Made by a program: the position numbers and the translations under genes. A stretch of 64,000 nucleotides of DNA from Streptomyces sp. NBC_01335 (lineage in GTDB: Bacteria > Actinomycetota > Actinomycetes > Streptomycetales > Streptomycetaceae). The notes under the pieces were generated by a model, which was not told the origin of the DNA, did not search any database, and worked only from the letters and a program-made list of their open reading frames with translations. Below, in pieces: positions 44,892-55,000 of the stretch (the stretch's first letter is position 1; the number at the start of each line of letters is the position of its first letter). The stretch lies in the NCBI RefSeq assembly GCF_035953295.1, contig NZ_CP108370.1:3811001-3875000 (forward strand), written 5' to 3'.

Positions 44892-44897
44892 TAGACT
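44892..44897 (+). promoter_or_regulatory. Predicted -10 box for the PAS-protein transcript
   Basis: TAGACT, 6 nt before a GTG that opens a short frame at 44904, so the mRNA would begin at that GTG. Confidence 0.45.
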
Positions 44898-44903
44898 CCT
44901 CCC

Positions 44904-44960
44904 GTGACAGCCTGTGGCCCGAGGGGCAAGATGGGGACCCGGGCCGGCAAGGTGCGGTAA
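44904..44960 (+). CDS. Predicted leaderless 18-residue upstream ORF
   Basis: GTG to TAA encodes MTACGPRGKMGTRAGKVR. It begins exactly where a transcript from TAGACT (44892-44897) should start and stops 18 bp before the GTG of the large PAS protein, just ahead of that gene's GGAGG site. A role in coupling or attenuating translation is inference; it may also be chance. Confidence 0.35.
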   Translation: MTACGPRGKMGTRAGKVR

Positions 44961-44978
44961 ACAGGGAGGAAGCGCGTC

Positions 44979-47900
44979 GTGAGCAGCAGGCCATCCCGAG
45001 GCACTGCTCGCCTCGCAGCCATACTCGACGCCCTCCCTGACGGGCTGCTGCTCGTCAACGCCAACGGCACGGTCGTCAACGCCAACACCATCGCGCTCGA
45101 AATGTTCGAGGCGCCCGGTACCGGGCTCGTGGGCCGTGGACTTCTCGACCTGCTCGCCGAGTTCGACTCGCGGCTGATCCCCGGCTCGATGCGCCGGCCG
45201 GAGTCGGCGGACTCCCGGGGCCGGACCAAGCCGACGCGGATGGTCGCGCGCCGGACGGACGGCCAGGAGTTCCCCGTCGAGGTCACCAGCGCGAGCCTCG
45301 ACAGCGGCCAGGCGGCTTACAACGACTTCCCGACCTCCTCCTTCACCGGCGACGAGCTGCTGATGCTCGTCGTGCGGGACCTCTCCGGCACCGTCGACAC
45401 CGAGGCCGAACTGGCCCGTTCGCAGCGGCAGACCGAGATGATCCTGCGGGCCGCCTCCGAGGGTGTGGTCGGTACGGACACGGACGGCAGGGTCGTCCTG
45501 GTCAACCCGGCCGCCGCGCAGATCCTGGGCTTCCGCGCCAGCGACCTGGGCGGCAAGGAGCTGCACCCGCTGATCCTGCACTCGCGTGCGGAGGGCGAGC
45601 CGTTCCCGTACGAGGAGTCGCCGCTCGCCGACACCCTGCGCTCCGGGCGCAAGCACCGGGTGCGCGGACAGGTGCTCTGGTCCAAGAGCGGTGCGCGGGT
45701 GCCGGTGGACCTGACGACCGCTCCGGTACGCGACGGTGACCAGCTGGTCGGCGCGGTGATGACGTTCACCGACCGCAGGCCGTACGAGGAGCTGACCGAG
45801 CAGCACACGACCGAGGTCGCGGAGCTGACCGAGAAGCACGCCGCCGAGATCGCCGCCCTGACGGAGAAGCACACGACCGAGGTCACGGAGCTGACCGAGA
45901 GCCACACCGCCGCCGTCACGGAGCTCACGGAGAGCCACACCACCGAGGTCTCCGGCCTCACCGAGAGCCACGCCTCCGAACTGGCCGACCGCACCGAGCG
46001 GTACGCCTCCGAGATCGAGGAGCAGGCCGACCACATCGCCCTGCTCGGCGCGCAGCACGCACAGCTGACGGCCGTTCTCGGCGAGTCGCTGCGCGGCCCG
46101 CTGGAGGAGCTGCGGGGCGAACTCACCACGCTCGCCTCCGACCCCGCCGGGCAGCTCTGGCCCGAGGCGAACCAGATCCTGCACCACCTGGCCGCCGGGT
46201 ACGCCCGGATGACCACGCTGGTCGACAACGTCCTGGGCTACCAGCGCCTCGACTTCGGCACGGAGACGCTCGACAAGGCTCCGGCGCCGATCGACGCGGT
46301 CGTGACGGCGGGCATCGACGGCGCGGTCGAGCTGATCGGTCCGGGGCGCGCGCAGTTCGCGGTGCACGCCCCGCCGATCGAGGCCGAGGTCGACGCGCGC
46401 CGGCTGGCGACCGCCCTCGCCCACCTGGTCGCGGACGTGGCCGGGATCGACTCCACCGGCAAGACCCGGATCGCCCCCGGCGGCGGCTATCTGGACTCGA
46501 CCGTCGTGGTGGCCGCGGCGCAGCGCGGGGACGTCGTACGGATCGAGGTGCGCGGCCCGTTCGCGGGCGGCGACCCGGTGCACACGCCGATCGTGAGCGG
46601 GATCGTGCGCGCGCACGGCGGGGTGCTCCAGACCCACGAGATGCCCGGCATGGCGGGCAGCGCGTACGTGCTCGAAGTTCCGCTGGGCTCGGGTTCCGGG
46701 ACGGTCCAGCAGCTGCCGCAGCAGGCCGCGCAGCAGCAGGGCGCCGTGCCGGAGCAGGCCGCGCAGCAGGAGGTCGCGGGCTTCGAGGCCGTCGGCGCTC
46801 CCGCCGTCGTCAGCGGTGGCCGGCGCAGGGCCCGCAGGTCGTCGACGGACGCGTTCCTGGAGAGCGCGCTGAGCCCGGAGGGGCCGGAGAGCCTCGCGGG
46901 CGCCGAGGGTGCGGTGCCGGTGGCGGGGTCCGCCACCGAGGGTGTCGCGGGTGCTCCCGCGGGCGCGTCGGACGAGACCGGCGGCGCCGGTCCGACCGGG
47001 CGGCGCCGAGCACGGCGGGGTCCCGCGGCGGAGGAGGAGCAGGCTCAGGAGGCACTCGTGCCCCGGCCGGGCGAGGGTTCGGGCCGCAGGCGCGGCCGTC
47101 CCAGCCCGGCGGAGACCGCCCCGGTCCCGGCGCAGTCGGCGGGTGCCCCCCGGTCCGTACCGGTACCGGCTCAGGGCGGTCCCCAGCAGCAGCCCCCAAC
47201 CCCCGTTCCGGCCCAGGCCGGGCCCGCGCAGCAGCTGTCGCCCGCGCAGGAGCGTCCGCGCGGTGCCGGGCAGGCTCTCGCGCTTCCGGCGGCCGGTGGT
47301 GGCCCTTCGGAGGGCTCGGTCGTGACGGCGGCCGAGGGCGCCCAGGGCACGGGCCGTCCGCAGCGCGGGCAGACCGTGCCTCCGCAGGGTGTTCCGGCAG
47401 CTCCGCAGGGGCCGGGACAGCAGGCACCGGGCGCACAGGTCCCGGGTCGGCAGGGGCAGCCGGCCCCGGCGCAGCGGGCGCAGCAGGGCCGTCCGGCGCT
47501 GCCGGTGCGGTCCCCCGTGGTCCACGACGACGGAATCCCGCAGCCCGAGGCGCTCGCGCCGCAGCTGCAGCCCGCGGGCCGTCGCGCCCGGCGGGCGCTG
47601 GCCGCCGCGCAGGAGCGGCTGGCCGCGGAGAACGCGGGGCCGCGCACCCCGTTCGCGCTGCCGCCCGCCGACGCGGACCGGCCCGCCGAGCCCGGGGCGG
47701 TACCGGACCGGCACGACGCCACCGCCATGGGTCCCGACGAGGACCACACCCCGCTCCAGCCGCACCCGGTGTCCACCTCCCCGTCCGGCCGGCGCCGGGC
47801 CCGTGCCGCCGAGGCGGCGGGTTCACCGGAGAGCTGGTCGCGGGTCGACTCGACCGACCGCGTCGGCGGCCCGGACCCGGCCGCCCGGGCGGCGGACCAC

Positions 47901-49337
47901 GGACACCTCGACGACGAGGCCGAGGACGACGAGGCGCCGGAGCCCGCCCTCGCGTACACGGCGGGCGCCCGCACCACCGCGGGGGCGCCGACGCCGGCCG
48001 CCACCGCCGTACCGGCCACCGCGCCCGCGGCCTCCGCGGCTCCGGCCCCCGCGGCTCCGGCCGCCGCGCCCGCCGCGCCCGAGCCGGTCTCCGGCGACGG
48101 GCCCACGGCGCACGCGACCGGCAGCACCCCGGTGCCGCCCGCCGCCGTGTCCGCGGCCCGTCGGCAGCCGCTGCCCGCCGAGATGCCGATGCCCGGCGGT
48201 TCGGACACCCAGGGGCGGGCCTTCAGCGTGCGGACCCTGGGCCAGGGCGTACCGCTCGTCCAGCACCTGGGCCACCAGCAGAACCAGACGCTCGGCGGGG
48301 CCGGCCGGCGCCGCAAGCTGTCGGCTCCCCCGGGCGCGGAAGCACCGGCTCCCGCCGCCCGGCCGCAGGGCCTTCCGCAGGTCCCCGCCCCGCAGTCCGC
48401 GCGGCCCGGCACGGGTCTCCAGAAGCCGCAGGCCCCGCAGCCCGGCGCCGCCACCTCGGCCTCCGGGCAGCTCATGGCGCAGGTCGCCGAGGGCCGTTCG
48501 TACGCCATAGGAGCACCCGACGAGGGCGCCGAGGGGCCGGAGCCGCTGGACGGGCCGGGCGGCGCGGTCGAGATCGCCAACCGTCCGCAGCCCGTACCGG
48601 TCGACGACGAGCTGCCTCCGGAGCCGCTGGACAACCCCCGGCGGCTGCTGGTCTGGCCCGCTCCCGACGTCTCGACCCAACAGGCGCTCAGCGACCGGGG
48701 CTACCGGCCGGTGATCGTGCACTCGCGCGAGGAGGTGGACGCGCAGATCGCCGCGTTCCCCGCCGCGCTCTTCGTGGACCCGCTGACCGGGCCCATCACG
48801 CGTACCGCCCTCCAGTCGCTGCGCCAGGCGGCGGTGGCGGCCGAGGTGCCGGTGCTGGTCACGGCGGGTCTGGGCCAGGCGAGCCGGGAGGCGGCGTACG
48901 GCGCCGACCCGGCCGTCCTCCTCAAGGCGCTCGCCCCGCGCGACAGCGAGCAGCACCCGCCCCGGGTGCTCGTCATCGAGGAGCGCGAGGAGATCGCGAC
49001 GGCCCTCGCGCAGACCCTGGAGCGGCGGGGCATGCAGGCGGTCCGGGCGGCGACCGACAGCGAGGCGGTCGACCTGGCCGCGCGGATGCGGCCGAACCTG
49101 GTGGTGATGGACCTGATGCAGGTACGTCGCCGGCGGGCCGGGATCATCGACTGGCTGCGGGCCAACGGGCGCCTGAACCACACCCCGCTGGTCGTCTACA
49201 CCTCGGCCGGACTGGACGGCTCCGAGCTGTCGCTGCTCGCTTCCGGCGAGACCGCGCTCTTCCTGGCCGAACGCTCCACCAGCGACGAGGTGCAGTCCAG
49301 GATCGTCGATCTGCTGGCGAAGATAGGGACCAACTGA
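44979..49337 (+). CDS. Large PAS / degenerate kinase / receiver-like protein
   Basis: 1452 residues. PAS domain 1 at ~8-115 (LAAILDALPDGLLLVNANGT), PAS 2 at ~147-265 (ILRAASEGVVGTDTDGRVVL). Seven 11-residue coiled-coil repeats ([E/A]LTE-x-HTTEV type) lie at ~271-347. A kinase-like part at ~350-565 lacks the H-box histidine (ESLRGPLEELRGEL) and canonical N/G boxes. A ~600-residue Pro/Gln/Ala-rich disordered stretch follows (~570-1210). Two receiver-like domains end it (~1220-1320; ~1328-1450, VLVIEEREEIATALAQTLER, LVVMDLMQVRRR), the last without the usual acidic pair or TxxK lysine. It probably works as a signalling scaffold. GTG with GGAGG upstream. Confidence 0.85.
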   Translation: MSSRPSRGTARLAAILDALPDGLLLVNANGTVVNANTIALEMFEAPGTGLVGRGLLDLLAEFDSRLIPGSMRRPESADSRGRTKPTRMVARRTDGQEFPVEVTSASLDSGQAAYNDFPTSSFTGDELLMLVVRDLSGTVDTEAELARSQRQTEMILRAASEGVVGTDTDGRVVLVNPAAAQILGFRASDLGGKELHPLILHSRAEGEPFPYEESPLADTLRSGRKHRVRGQVLWSKSGARVPVDLTTAPVRDGDQLVGAVMTFTDRRPYEELTEQHTTEVAELTEKHAAEIAALTEKHTTEVTELTESHTAAVTELTESHTTEVSGLTESHASELADRTERYASEIEEQADHIALLGAQHAQLTAVLGESLRGPLEELRGELTTLASDPAGQLWPEANQILHHLAAGYARMTTLVDNVLGYQRLDFGTETLDKAPAPIDAVVTAGIDGAVELIGPGRAQFAVHAPPIEAEVDARRLATALAHLVADVAGIDSTGKTRIAPGGGYLDSTVVVAAAQRGDVVRIEVRGPFAGGDPVHTPIVSGIVRAHGGVLQTHEMPGMAGSAYVLEVPLGSGSGTVQQLPQQAAQQQGAVPEQAAQQEVAGFEAVGAPAVVSGGRRRARRSSTDAFLESALSPEGPESLAGAEGAVPVAGSATEGVAGAPAGASDETGGAGPTGRRRARRGPAAEEEQAQEALVPRPGEGSGRRRGRPSPAETAPVPAQSAGAPRSVPVPAQGGPQQQPPTPVPAQAGPAQQLSPAQERPRGAGQALALPAAGGGPSEGSVVTAAEGAQGTGRPQRGQTVPPQGVPAAPQGPGQQAPGAQVPGRQGQPAPAQRAQQGRPALPVRSPVVHDDGIPQPEALAPQLQPAGRRARRALAAAQERLAAENAGPRTPFALPPADADRPAEPGAVPDRHDATAMGPDEDHTPLQPHPVSTSPSGRRRARAAEAAGSPESWSRVDSTDRVGGPDPAARAADHGHLDDEAEDDEAPEPALAYTAGARTTAGAPTPAATAVPATAPAASAAPAPAAPAAAPAAPEPVSGDGPTAHATGSTPVPPAAVSAARRQPLPAEMPMPGGSDTQGRAFSVRTLGQGVPLVQHLGHQQNQTLGGAGRRRKLSAPPGAEAPAPAARPQGLPQVPAPQSARPGTGLQKPQAPQPGAATSASGQLMAQVAEGRSYAIGAPDEGAEGPEPLDGPGGAVEIANRPQPVPVDDELPPEPLDNPRRLLVWPAPDVSTQQALSDRGYRPVIVHSREEVDAQIAAFPAALFVDPLTGPITRTALQSLRQAAVAAEVPVLVTAGLGQASREAAYGADPAVLLKALAPRDSEQHPPRVLVIEEREEIATALAQTLERRGMQAVRAATDSEAVDLAARMRPNLVVMDLMQVRRRRAGIIDWLRANGRLNHTPLVVYTSAGLDGSELSLLASGETALFLAERSTSDEVQSRIVDLLAKIGTN
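45789..46019 (+). repeat. Seven 33-bp coding tandem repeats
   Basis: In-frame units encode ELTEQHTTEVA, ELTEKHAAEIA, ALTEKHTTEVT, ELTESHTAAVT, ELTESHTTEVS, GLTESHASELA and DRTERYASEIE. The 11-residue period suits a long right-handed or hendecad coiled coil between the PAS and kinase-like parts. Confidence 0.9.
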
Positions 49338-49346
49338 GCTGACGAC

Positions 49347-49379
49347 GGGGGGGCGGTACGGATCTCCGTACCGCCCCCT
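49347..49379. terminator. Bidirectional terminator
   Basis: GGGGGCGGTACGG (49349-49361) pairs with CCGTACCGCCCCC (49366-49378), loop ATCT, between convergent genes. Confidence 0.85.
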
Positions 49380-49418
49380 CCGCCGTACGGCCGCGCGCGA
49401 CGAGCCCGGCGGGACCGG

Positions 49419-51068
49419 TCAGACGACCGTGACGTCCAGTTCGCCGTCCGCGTGCTGCTTGCGGATCACCTTCTTGTCGAACTTACCGACGCTCGTCTTC
49501 GGTACCGCCCCGATGACCGTCCACCGCTCCGGGAGCTGCCACCTGGCGACGCCGGAGTCGGCGAGGAACGCCTTGAGGCCGTCGAAGCCGACGGTGGCGC
49601 CCTCCTTGAGGACGACCGTGGCCAGCGGGCGCTCGCCCCATTTCTCGTCGGGTACGGCGACCACGGCGGCCTCGGCCACCTCGGGGTGGGCCATGATCGC
49701 GTTCTCCAGCCCCACGCTGGAGATCCACTCGCCGCCGCTCTTGATGACGTCCTTGGCCCGGTCGGTGAGGGTGAGGAACCCGTCGGGGCTGATCACGCCG
49801 ACGTCACCGGTCTTCAGCCAGCCGTCCGCGCTGAACTTGTCCTCGGGGCGCAGGTGTTCGCCGTCGGCGCCGCCGTAGTACGCCCCGGCGATCCAGGGTC
49901 CGCGCACCTCCAGCTCACCGGCCGACTCGTTGTCCCAGGGCAGGTGTTCGCCGCCAGGGCCGACCAACCGCCCCTCCACACCGGCCGGGAAGCGGCCCTG
50001 GGTGACGCGGTACGGCCACTCCTCCTCGGGGGTCAGTCCGGCGGGCGGGTTGGCCATGGTGCCGAGCGGCGAGGTCTCCGTCATGCCCCAGGCGTGGCAG
50101 AGGCGGACGCCCAGCTTGTCGTACGCCTCCATCAGCGAGGGCGGGCAGGCGGCGCCGCCGATGGTGACCCGGGTCATCGAGGTGAGGTCGCGCGGCCGGG
50201 CGGTGACCTCCGCCAGCAGGCCCTGCCAGATGGTGGGGACGGCGGCCGCGTGGGTCGGGCGCTCCTTCTCGATCATCTCGGCGAGGGGGGCCGGCTGGAG
50301 GAAGCGGTCCGGCATCAGCATGTTCACACCGGACATGAAGGCCGCATGGGGCAATCCCCAGGAATTCACATGAAACTGCGGAACGACCGCCAAGGTGGTG
50401 TCGGCGTCCGTCAGCCCCATCGACTCGGTCGCGTTGACCTGCATCGAGTGCAGATAGATCGAACGGTGCGAGTAGACGACGCCCTTGGGGTCCCCCGTGG
50501 TGCCGGAGGTGTAACACATGGCGGCGGCCTGGCGTTCGTCGATCTCGGGCCAGGCGAAGGTGTCCGGGCGGCCCGCGATGAGCTCCTCGTAGTCGTGGAC
50601 GCGCGGTACGGCCCCGTCGAGCAGGGACAGGTCGCCGGGGCCGGCGACGACCACGTGTTCCACGGACGGCAGTCGGGGCAGGAGCGGCGCGAGGAGCGGC
50701 AGCACCGAGCCGTTGACGATCACCACCTTGTCGTCCGCGTGGTTGACGACCCAGACGAGCTGCTCGGCGGGGAGCCGCAGGTTGAGGGTGTGGAGCACCG
50801 CACCCATGGCCGGAATCGCCAGGTATGCCTCGACATGGAACGAGTTGTTCCACATGAGGGTGGCGATCCGCTGGTCGCCGTCGACGCCCAGTTCGTCCCG
50901 GAGGGCGTTGGCCAGCCGGATCGCGCGGGCGCCGATCTCGGCGAAACTGCTCCGGTGCGGCTCGGGTTCGCCGGTCCAGGTCGTGACCTGCGACTTCCCG
51001 TGAATCGTCATCCCATGGGTCAGGATGCGCGTGACAGTCAGCGGTACGTCCTGCATGGTGCTCAGCAC
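49419..51068 (-). CDS. Long-chain fatty acid--CoA ligase (AMP-forming)
   Basis: Activates a fatty acid via acyl-AMP to acyl-CoA. 549 residues. P-loop [20 protein letters not shown] near 190, the linker motifs YGGADG and [20 protein letters not shown] near 430, [16 protein letters not shown], and the C-terminal catalytic lysine in [10 protein letters not shown] near 530. GTG start with GGGAGG five bases upstream; the ATG four codons on is the alternative. A medium-chain substrate is also possible. Alone in its unit. Confidence 0.93.
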   Translation of the reverse strand: MLSTMQDVPLTVTRILTHGMTIHGKSQVTTWTGEPEPHRSSFAEIGARAIRLANALRDELGVDGDQRIATLMWNNSFHVEAYLAIPAMGAVLHTLNLRLPAEQLVWVVNHADDKVVIVNGSVLPLLAPLLPRLPSVEHVVVAGPGDLSLLDGAVPRVHDYEELIAGRPDTFAWPEIDERQAAAMCYTSGTTGDPKGVVYSHRSIYLHSMQVNATESMGLTDADTTLAVVPQFHVNSWGLPHAAFMSGVNMLMPDRFLQPAPLAEMIEKERPTHAAAVPTIWQGLLAEVTARPRDLTSMTRVTIGGAACPPSLMEAYDKLGVRLCHAWGMTETSPLGTMANPPAGLTPEEEWPYRVTQGRFPAGVEGRLVGPGGEHLPWDNESAGELEVRGPWIAGAYYGGADGEHLRPEDKFSADGWLKTGDVGVISPDGFLTLTDRAKDVIKSGGEWISSVGLENAIMAHPEVAEAAVVAVPDEKWGERPLATVVLKEGATVGFDGLKAFLADSGVARWQLPERWTVIGAVPKTSVGKFDKKVIRKQHADGELDVTVV

Positions 51069-51192
51069 GGCGTCCTCCCGGAGGCGCTACGCGGCAGTAG
51101 GGTTCCGCTGATTCTGCGCACATACCGCGCGGTATGTCACTACTCCGGGCCATTCCAATCGGCACGCGCCCGGCCGGCCCCACCGTGCGGGC

Positions 51193-51750
51193 TCAGCGCG
51201 CGGGGGTCAGCTCCGGGTCCTCGCGGAGCTTGCGGAGCGCGCGGGAGACGGCGCTCTTCACCGTGCCCACGGACACCCCGAGCACCTCGGCGGTCTGCAC
51301 CTCGCTGAGGTCCTCGTAGTACCGCAGGACGACCATGGCCCGCTGCCGGTCGGGCAGCTTGAGCACGGCACGCCACATCGCGTCGTGGAGCGACTGGTGT
51401 TCGGCGGGATCGGGGGCCGGGGCGGTCTCCGGCTCGGGCAGCTCGTCGCAGGCGTACTCGTCGACCTTGCGCTTGCGCCACTGCGAGGTACGCGTGTTCA
51501 CCAGGGCCCGGCGGACGTATCCGTCCAGCGCCCCGTGGTCCTCTATCCGCTCCCAGGCCGCATACGTCTTGGCCAGCGCGGTCTGGAGCAGGTCCTCGGC
51601 GTCGCACGGATTCGCGGTGAGCGAGCGGGCGGTGCGCAGCAGGACGGGCCCGCGCGCCCGGACGTACGAGGAGAACGACGGGTAGGGCGGGGTGTGTCCG
51701 GCGGCGGCAGCGGGGTGCCTGAGGGCGCCCTCGCAGACTGGCGTGGTCAT
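51193..51750 (-). CDS. SigE-family (ECF) RNA polymerase sigma factor
   Basis: 185 residues. Region 2 FSSYVRARGPVLLRTARSLT and CDAEDLLQTALAKTYAAWER; region 4 LPDRQRAMVVLRYYEDLSEV and VGTVKSAVSRALRKLRED. This is the actinobacterial SigE-family subgroup, often acting without an adjacent anti-sigma gene; none is seen here. TAGGTT (complement of 51757-51762) sits 6 nt before the ATG, so the mRNA is probably leaderless. Confidence 0.93.
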   Translation of the reverse strand: MTTPVCEGALRHPAAAAGHTPPYPSFSSYVRARGPVLLRTARSLTANPCDAEDLLQTALAKTYAAWERIEDHGALDGYVRRALVNTRTSQWRKRKVDEYACDELPEPETAPAPDPAEHQSLHDAMWRAVLKLPDRQRAMVVLRYYEDLSEVQTAEVLGVSVGTVKSAVSRALRKLREDPELTPAR

Positions 51751-51762
51751 CTCTCCAACCTA

Positions 51763-51970
51763 GGAGCGAAGGCCGGGCGAGGGATCGGCCCCAGGTCCCG
51801 AAGGCTCGTCCCCCTCAGGTTGTAGGCGCCGGGAGGCGTCCACCTCCTGGGGGTGGAGGGCGCGCGGACCGGGTTCGGGGTCGCGCGCGCCCCGCGCCCC
51901 GGCCTTGTGCCCGCACCCCCGGCGGCCGGTACACGCCCCGGCGGCCCTGGTGCGGCGCCGGACGGGAACG
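51763..51970. other. Intergenic, no gene
   Basis: Upstream region of the SigE-family gene. It contains one inverted repeat TCCACC/GGTGGA near 51838-51857. Frames here show no family resemblance. Confidence 0.4.
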
Positions 51971-52005
51971 GCCCGCGCGACGCACCGAAGTGCCGTCGCG
52001 CGGGC
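51971..52005 (-). terminator. Terminator of the GH115 gene
   Basis: GCCCGCGCGACG pairs with CGTCGCGCGGGC; CAC-CGAA-GTG closes the top of the stem with one bulged base. Confidence 0.8.
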
Positions 52006-52063
52006 CGGCCGCCGGGGCGTCGGGGCCGGCGGGTCATCCCCCGGAGGTGCCGCGGGACCTCGC

Positions 52064-55000
52064 TCAGCCGAGCCGCAGGCTCTCCGGCGGGCCGAGGTAG
52101 ACCGGGCGCAGGCCGCCGGTGTCGACCACCAGCTTCTGGACCACCACGGTCGGGTCGATCATCCAGAACTTCAGCACGTGCTCTCCCGGCCGGGTGATGA
52201 CGTGCTCGGTGGCGGTGCGGTTGACGTTGTCGGACGTGGCGCGCGCCCACTGGACGTTCATGGTGCCGTCGTCCCCGCCGGTGACCGCCGTGACGTTCAC
52301 CGTGGCCGGCGCCTCGTCGTCGAAGGAGACCGCGTACTTCAGGCCGTCGCCCGAGAGCGGGTTGTTCCTCGGCGAGAGGTACGCCCAGACCGTGACCGGC
52401 CCCGTGGTGAAGAGGCTCAGCGTGTACTCGAGCCGGGGCCCCCGGCCCGCCGCCTGCCGGGCCGCCGTCACCGGGAAGGGCTCCATGCCGCCCGCCGTAC
52501 GGCCGACGTCGGGCAGGCGGCGCCAGCCGACCGACCCGCTGCCGACCGCGCGGCTGTAGTGCTCGGCCTCCATCGACACGTACCCGCCGGCCTCCACGAA
52601 CCCCTTGAGGCCCGACTTCGGCGTCCTGGGCCGGTCGACGACGGCGGTCACGACGACGCTCGCCCCGCCGGGGCCGCTCACCGTCACCGGTATCCGGGTG
52701 ACGCCCTGCGGCGCGCGCTTCCAGTCGACCCGCAGGGTGACCCGGGTCTGGGTGGTGACCCGCCCGCGCGGCCGGTCCACCACCAGCCAGGACTTCCCGG
52801 TGGTGATCCGGTAGTCGAAGGCCGCCTGCCCCCGGTTGAACACGTCGAGGTACGGGTCGGGGCCGTTGCCGTACGGGGAGAACACCGGCAGCACCGCCTC
52901 GCCCGCACCGCCGCCCGGCCACCAGTCCTCGCTGCCCTCGACGGCCACGCCCATCCCGGCCGCCCGGGGCAGCTCGATGCGCTTCACCGCCGGGTAGATC
53001 TCGTCGGCCAGCGCCACGTTGTTCAACTCGGGCTGCTGCCAAGGGGCGTTGGACCCGTACCGGTCGACGTCTCCGTACCCGATGTGCGGCTGGGTCTGGA
53101 AGCCGTCCCACTTACCGCCCGCCACCTGGGTGTTGAACCTCTTCGCCAGGGCGAAGTCGTCCGCGAGGCGGGCCTCGGCCCTCGCGGCCAGCTCGTTGGT
53201 CAGGGCCCGGCCCTGGTCCGCGTAGAAGAGGTTGGTGAACTGCGCCTCACGCAGCTCGTAGACGTTGGCGGTGGCCTCGACCTCGTACCCGACGAGCTCG
53301 AACCAGGCGTCCTGCGAGGAGGCGGGCAGGCGCTTGCCGACCTCGCGGGCCTTCGCCGCGAGCGTCCGCCAGCGCTCGGTGACCCACTCCAGTTCGCGGT
53401 GGTCCACCAGGCTGAACGGGGTCGCCCGGTCGTCGTAGACGATCGCCGAGGCGTCGGTGGCCGGGTTCTTGGCGGGGTCGAGGGTGATGCGCCGGTTCAG
53501 CAGCTCCGGCTTGCGGATCTGCTGGAGGTGCGCGTACTCGGAGAGCACCTCGGCGATCCGCTCGGCCTGCTTCTCGCCGAAGTGCTGTCGGGCGTAGCCG
53601 AGTTCCCACTCCGGAAGGCTGTCGAGGTCCCAGCGGGCCGGACTCCAGGCGTACTCCATGAAGAACTGCGTGGAGAGCTCGTTGCCCTTGAGGTCACCGA
53701 CGTTGGTGACCCACAGGTTCCGGTTGCCGTACGTGTACGACTGGTTGAGCTGGTCCCACATGTTCGGCAGCGACGTGGTGTCCACCCACTTGTAGTTGCG
53801 GCCGACGCCCACGTAGTCGAAGTGGTAGTACAGGCCGTAGCCGCCGCCGCGGTCGTCGGTGGCGAGCTGGGGCAGCTTGCGGATGTTGCCCCAGTTGTCG
53901 TCGGTGAGCACCACGGTCACGTCGTCGGGGACGCGCAGACCCCGGTCCCAGTAGCGCTGCACCTCCTTGTAGAGGGTCCACACCTGCGGGACGGACTTCT
54001 CGTCGCCGGTGACGTCGGCGATGATGGCGCGCTGGCTCGCGATGATCTCGCTCATCAGCTCGATACCGTCGCCGTCCGGCAGGCTGGTGTCGCCGTTGCC
54101 GCGCATGCCGAGGGTGACCACGCCCTCGAAGTCCTGCTCCTTCATGCGGCGGATGCCGTCGGCCCAGTACGCCTTCAGCGCTTCGGAGTTGCGCCGGAAG
54201 GACCACTCGCCGGTACCGCCGTAGGGATCGTGGCCGGGGGTGGTGATGTTGCCCGCGCTGTCGCGCACGGCGGCCACCGCGTGCCGGTTCCACTCCTCGA
54301 TGCCGCGCATCATGGGGGCCTCGTGCGAGGTGCCCATGACGATCCCGTACGCCGTCGCGGTGGCGTGGTTCAGCGGGTCGTCCTCGGCGAAGGCCCGGCC
54401 CCAGACCGCCGGCCAGAGGTAGTTGGCCTTGAGGCGGAGCAGCACCTCGAAGATCCGGGCGTAGAAGTCGGCGTTGAGCCCGCCCTCGAAGCCGGCCGCC
54501 TTGCCGGGACCGAAGAACTTGGGCGCCCAGGTGCCGAGCGAGGGGTTCTCGTCGTTGATGAAGATGCCGCGGTACTTCACCGAGGGGGTGCCCTGGGTGT
54601 GGCGGCCGGGACGGACGTGGATCTGGTCGCGGTGCTCCGGCACCACGTCGTCCCACCAGTACCAGGGGGAGACCCCGATGCCCCGGGAGACGTCGTACGC
54701 GCCGAAGATCGTGCCGCGCTGGTCGCTTCCGGCGATCACGAACGCCCGGTCCACGCCGGGCATCGGCCGCTCGACGACCGTCTGGAGCGACGTCTCCCAC
54801 CTGCCCGCGATCCCGCTCACGTCGAGCTTGCCTGCGTCCACGAGCGCGTCGATCAGCGGGCTGCGCCCGATGGTGCCGACGATCGCGATCTCCCGCTGAC
54901 CGGCCCCCGCCTTCCGCACCACGGCCGGGCGCACGCCGGTGACCCGCTCGATGTCGGACTGCAGGTCACCCACGGCCCGGATGACACCCGCGTGGTCCGC

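Noticed and set aside
45789..46019. Possible CRISPR array
   Set aside because: The repeats are contiguous, in frame and coding, with no unique spacers. No other spaced repeats were found in the window.
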